Below the pieces are notes generated by a model that saw only the letters and a program-made list of their open reading frames with translations, had not been told where the DNA came from and searched no databases. A DNA stretch of 9,705 nt from a bacterium. GTDB lineage: Bacteria; JAUVQV01; DATDCY01. Below, piece after piece: positions 7,771-9,705 of the stretch; within the stretch, counting starts at the first letter, position 1; the number at the start of each line of letters is the position of its first letter. The stretch is from contig DATDCY010000340.1 of the NCBI GenBank assembly GCA_036524115.1, positions 1 to 9,705 on the forward strand. The letters run 5' to 3'. The position numbers were made by a program, and so were the translations under genes.

Positions 7771-7845
7771 TGGAGCCGATGGTCGGGATTGAACCGACGA
7801 CCTATCGATTACGAATCGATTGCTCTACCACTGAGCTACATCGGC
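7771..7845 (-). tRNA. tRNA-Thr, anticodon CGT
   Basis: A 75-nt cloverleaf folds without mismatches. The acceptor stem is GCCGATG/CATCGGC, the D arm GCTC-AGTGGTA-GAGC, the anticodon stem ATCGA/TCGAT with loop TTCGTAA (anticodon CGT, reading ACG), the variable loop AGGTC, and the T arm GTCGG-TTCAATC-CCGAC. The CCA end is encoded (7771-7773). C2-G71 and the G35-U36 anticodon bases fit threonyl-tRNA synthetase recognition known from E. coli. The discriminator base is U73, where E. coli threonine tRNAs have A. The D loop is short (7 nt). Confidence 0.97.
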
Positions 7846-7866
7846 CCGTTCGCAATCGGACGAATG

Positions 7867-7895
7867 CTTATACCAGCCTCCGGCCCGGGATTCAA
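7867..7895 (-). promoter_or_regulatory. Promoter of tRNA-Thr gene
   Basis: On the minus strand, TTGAAT (7890-7895) lies 17 bp before TATAAG (7867-7872), which is preceded by TGG, an extended -10 element. The predicted start near 7860 leaves about 15 nt of leader for RNase P to remove before the mature 5' end at 7845. Confidence 0.7.
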
Positions 7896-7964
7896 GCGGC
7901 GGACGGAGACCGGCGCGGCCCGGCGTTGGAGGCCGGATCCCGGTTCGGGCTCGGGCGCTCCGCC

Positions 7965-7993
7965 TTGACTCTCCCGGCGGCCGTGCGGAGAAT
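7965..7993 (+). promoter_or_regulatory. Candidate promoter for the TPM gene pair
   Basis: TTGACT (7965-7970) and GAGAAT (7988-7993) are 17 bp apart; the -35 matches 5 of 6 positions and the -10 matches 4 of 6. The -10 ends 6 nt before the ATG at 8000, so the predicted transcript starts on or beside the start codon. The remaining part of this 154-bp divergent interval (7846-7999) holds only the tRNA promoter and GC-rich sequence in which I see nothing else. Confidence 0.4.
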
Positions 7994-7999
7994 CGCCCC

Positions 8000-8653
8000 A
8001 TGCCGGATCCAGCGGAGCTTCGGACCATCGAGGAGCGCGTGCGGGCCATTGAAGCGCGCACCGGCGTGCAGGTCGTCGTCGCAGCGCTCGGCCGCGCCGA
8101 CGTCTACCATGGCCTGCGCTGGCGCGCGTTCGCTTTCGGCACGACGGTCGCCGCCGCGCTCGTCGCGCTCGCGACTGTGCTGCGCCCGGGCTTGGTCCCC
8201 GAGCCGGCGCCCTTCTGGACGTCCGTCCTGCTGCTCGCCGCCGGGCTCCTCGCCGCGCTCAAGACGATGCTCCTGCCGCCTGTCGCCCGCCTCTTTCTCG
8301 AGCCGCTGCGCGCGGAGGCGGAGGCGCGCCAGCGCGCCGCCGCGCTCTTCCTGGAGCGCGGGCTCTTCGCGACCCGCGGCCGCACCGGAGTGCTCCTGCT
8401 CGCCTGCGCGTTCGAACGGCTGGCAGTGGTGCATGCCGACGCGGGCTTCCGCGGGCGCGTCGCCGAGGAAGATTGGCGGTCCGTCGAGCTGGCGATCGCC
8501 GCGTCGCTGCGCGCCGGCCGCCTGCCCGAGGGGCTGCTCGCCGGCCTCGCGGCGCTGGAGCGTTTGCTCGTCGCCAGCGGCTTCGCGCCGGCGCCGGGCG
8601 CGGCCACCAACGAACTGCCGGACCGGCCGCTGACGGAGGCCGACGCGCGATGA
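8000..8653 (+). CDS. TPM-domain membrane protein with internal membrane hairpin
   Basis: This 217-residue protein begins with ERVRAIEARTGVQVVVAALG, the typical opening of a TPM (YgcG-like) domain. Two hydrophobic segments follow (about 44-62 and 70-93), then the rest of a TPM-like domain: FLERGLFATRGRTGVLLLAC, ERLAVVHADAGFRGRV, and EDWRSVELAIAASLRAGRLPEGLLAGLAALERLL. The TPM domain thus appears split by a membrane hairpin, as I recall for the COG3762 group of predicted membrane proteins. No signal peptide is seen. The biochemical role is unknown; TPM proteins have been linked to phosphatase activity in plants and to envelope functions. ATG 8000 has only a distant GGAG (10 nt away). It overlaps the next TPM gene as ATGA. 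Confidence 0.85.
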   Translation: MPDPAELRTIEERVRAIEARTGVQVVVAALGRADVYHGLRWRAFAFGTTVAAALVALATVLRPGLVPEPAPFWTSVLLLAAGLLAALKTMLLPPVARLFLEPLRAEAEARQRAAALFLERGLFATRGRTGVLLLACAFERLAVVHADAGFRGRVAEEDWRSVELAIAASLRAGRLPEGLLAGLAALERLLVASGFAPAPGAATNELPDRPLTEADAR

Positions 8654-9642
8654 GGCTCCGGCGCCGCCTCGATTTCGTCGGATCCGCCGCGCTGGCTGCC
8701 GTCCTGGCGGTCGCGGCGCTCGCATCCGGCGTCGCCGCGGCGGAGGTCCCATACCTCACCGGTCGGGTCGTCGACGACGCGAACGTCCTGGGCACCGAGA
8801 TGCGCGAGCGCATCGAGGCGCAGCTCAAGGCGCACGAGCAGAGCACGACGAACCAGGTTGTCGTCCTGACCGTGCCGACGCTCGGCGGGGAGACCGTCGA
8901 GGAATACGCCGAGAAGGTCTTCCGCACCTGGGGCTTGGGCCAGAAGGGCAAGGACAACGGCGTGCTCGTGGTGATCGCCACGGGCGACCGGCGCATGCGC
9001 ATCGAGGTCGGGTACGGCCTCGAGGGCGTCCTCCCCGACTCGCTGGCAGGCAGCATCATCCGCAACGCGATGGCGCCGCGCTTCAAGACCGGCGACTACG
9101 TCGGGGGCACCGAGGCCGGCGTGCAGGCGATCCTCGGTGCGCTCGCCGGGGACGCATCCGCGGTCCCCGCGGACGCTCCCGCGGCGGAGCCCGGGACGCC
9201 ATCGTCGGGCGACGGCCTCTCGGGCATGGACGCCCCCGACATGCCCTGGTACACGCGGGTGCTCCTGGGCGCGTTCATCTTCGGCATCATCGGCCTGTTC
9301 ACCGTGCTCGGCGTGCTCACCCCGCGGTCGGGGTGGTTTCTCTACTTCTTCCTCATCCCGTTCTGGGCGATGTTCCCCATCGTCATCTTCGGGGCCAAGG
9401 GGGCGTTCGTGCTGCTCGCCACCTACCTCGCCGCCTTCCCCATCGCGAAGCTGATCGTCCGCCGGCAGCCCTGGTACGAGAAGGCGGCGCTCGACCTCAA
9501 GACCAAGGGCCACGCCACGGTCGGCGGCTTCACGGTGTCATCCGGGGGCGCCAGTTTCGGCGGCAGCTCGGGTGGCGGCGGCGGCGGGTTCTCCGGAGGC
9601 GGCGGCAGCTCGGGCGGCGGCGGCGCGTCCGGGGGCTGGTAG
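8650..9642 (+). CDS. Secreted/membrane TPM-domain protein with Gly-Ser tail (YgcG family)
   Basis: The 330-residue protein has a signal peptide (RLRRR, then a hydrophobic run to about residue 29, with likely cleavage after Ala31 in VAAAEVP). A TPM domain follows (33-165): LTGRVVDDANVLG, STTNQVVVLTVPTLGGETVE, WGLGQKGKDNGVLVVIA, RRMRIEVGYGLEGVLPD, and SIIRNAMAPRFKTGDY. A Pro/Ala/Ser linker (168-198) leads to two or three membrane segments (203-223, 228-247, 250-269). The tail (298-330) is almost pure Gly/Ser and ends GGW. This is the standard YgcG-type layout. The domain is expected outside the cytoplasmic membrane. Start ATG 8650 is set by the signal peptide and by GGAGG 10 nt upstream; a longer frame from 8473 is a shadow of the first TPM gene. 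Molecular function is not established. Confidence 0.92.
   Translation: MRLRRRLDFVGSAALAAVLAVAALASGVAAAEVPYLTGRVVDDANVLGTEMRERIEAQLKAHEQSTTNQVVVLTVPTLGGETVEEYAEKVFRTWGLGQKGKDNGVLVVIATGDRRMRIEVGYGLEGVLPDSLAGSIIRNAMAPRFKTGDYVGGTEAGVQAILGALAGDASAVPADAPAAEPGTPSSGDGLSGMDAPDMPWYTRVLLGAFIFGIIGLFTVLGVLTPRSGWFLYFFLIPFWAMFPIVIFGAKGAFVLLATYLAAFPIAKLIVRRQPWYEKAALDLKTKGHATVGGFTVSSGGASFGGSSGGGGGGFSGGGGSSGGGGASGGW
9559..9625 (+). repeat. Imperfect 42-bp-period repeat coding the Gly-Ser tail
   Basis: A 25-bp unit starting GGCGGCAGCTCGGG occurs at 9559-9583 and again at 9601-9625 with a single T/C difference. The 42-bp spacing equals 14 codons, so the repeat keeps the frame and encodes a duplicated GGSSGGGGGG-type segment. 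It probably arose by slippage or unequal exchange within the tail. Confidence 0.7.
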
Positions 9643-9649
9643 ACCGCGG

Positions 9650-9705
9650 CTACGGCTCCGCGCCCAGCCGCCGCAGCGCCGCGCGCGCCTGACGGTCCTG
9701 CGGGT
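9650..9705 (-). CDS. C-terminal end of an unidentified minus-strand gene
   Basis: A minus-strand frame enters from the right edge and ends at TAG 9650-9652, coding 17 residues (PQDRQARAALRRLGAEP). This reads like the helical, Arg/Ala-rich end of a TPR-type or similar protein, but 17 residues cannot settle it. It would converge on the TPM gene with only 7 bp between stop codons. It is too short to assign a function. Confidence 0.3.
   Translation of the reverse strand, partial: PQDRQARAALRRLGAEP

Noticed and set aside
9643-9680. Possible bidirectional terminator between the convergent genes at the right end
   Set aside because: Only a 5-bp CGCGG/CCGCG stem with an 8-nt loop is present, without a T-tract on either side.

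Overview
The window comes from a GC-rich bacterial chromosome (about 70% G+C by eye) with dense, short-spaced or overlapping genes. Gene order (ribD-ribE-ribBA-ribH-nusB), an IHF-beta/HU-like protein starting MTKSELIE, and a response regulator with a DUF4388 (PATAN) tail suggest an uncultured deltaproteobacterial-type lineage (Desulfobacterota/Myxococcota or a neighbouring phylum). That placement is inference. I see no insertion sequence, phage, CRISPR or plasmid gene. The window is mostly core housekeeping DNA, and no intergenic stretch exceeds 300 bp.

Layout. From 7845 down to 1 everything recognised lies on the minus strand; from 8000 to 9642 two genes lie on the plus strand, and a short minus-strand gene end follows at 9650-9705. 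In minus-strand transcription order: tRNA-Thr(CGT) with its own promoter and a hairpin terminator; bioY (biotin uptake); a REC-DUF4388 response regulator overlapping an HDAC-family deacetylase by ATGA; a DUF151 bifunctional-nuclease-family gene overlapping a small conserved-looking gene; then a six-gene HU/IHF-ribD-ribE-ribBA-ribH-nusB operon; then the first 60 codons of an unrecognised gene running off the left edge. On the plus strand, two TPM-domain membrane proteins overlap by ATGA.

The riboflavin operon holds a complete set for GTP plus ribulose 5-phosphate to riboflavin, apart from the usual unassigned phosphatase. RibBA supplies both precursors, RibD performs deamination and reduction, RibH makes lumazine and RibE makes riboflavin. 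It starts at a near-consensus sigma70 promoter (TTGACC, 17 bp, TATAAT) directly in front of the HU/IHF gene. The leader is too short for an FMN riboswitch. Junctions within the operon are tight (4 bp and 16 bp overlaps, gaps of 14 and 39 bp, then a 23 bp overlap), so translational coupling is likely.

Most notable: a Gln replaces the metal-binding His153 in the RibB half of RibBA; a nucleoid-protein gene leads the riboflavin operon; a response regulator is coupled to a deacetylase; two candidate promoters lie so close to start codons that the mRNAs could be leaderless; and a TPM pair has no visible lemA. I found no clear new biological system; the response regulator-deacetylase pair and the DUF151-linked small protein are the least explained units.
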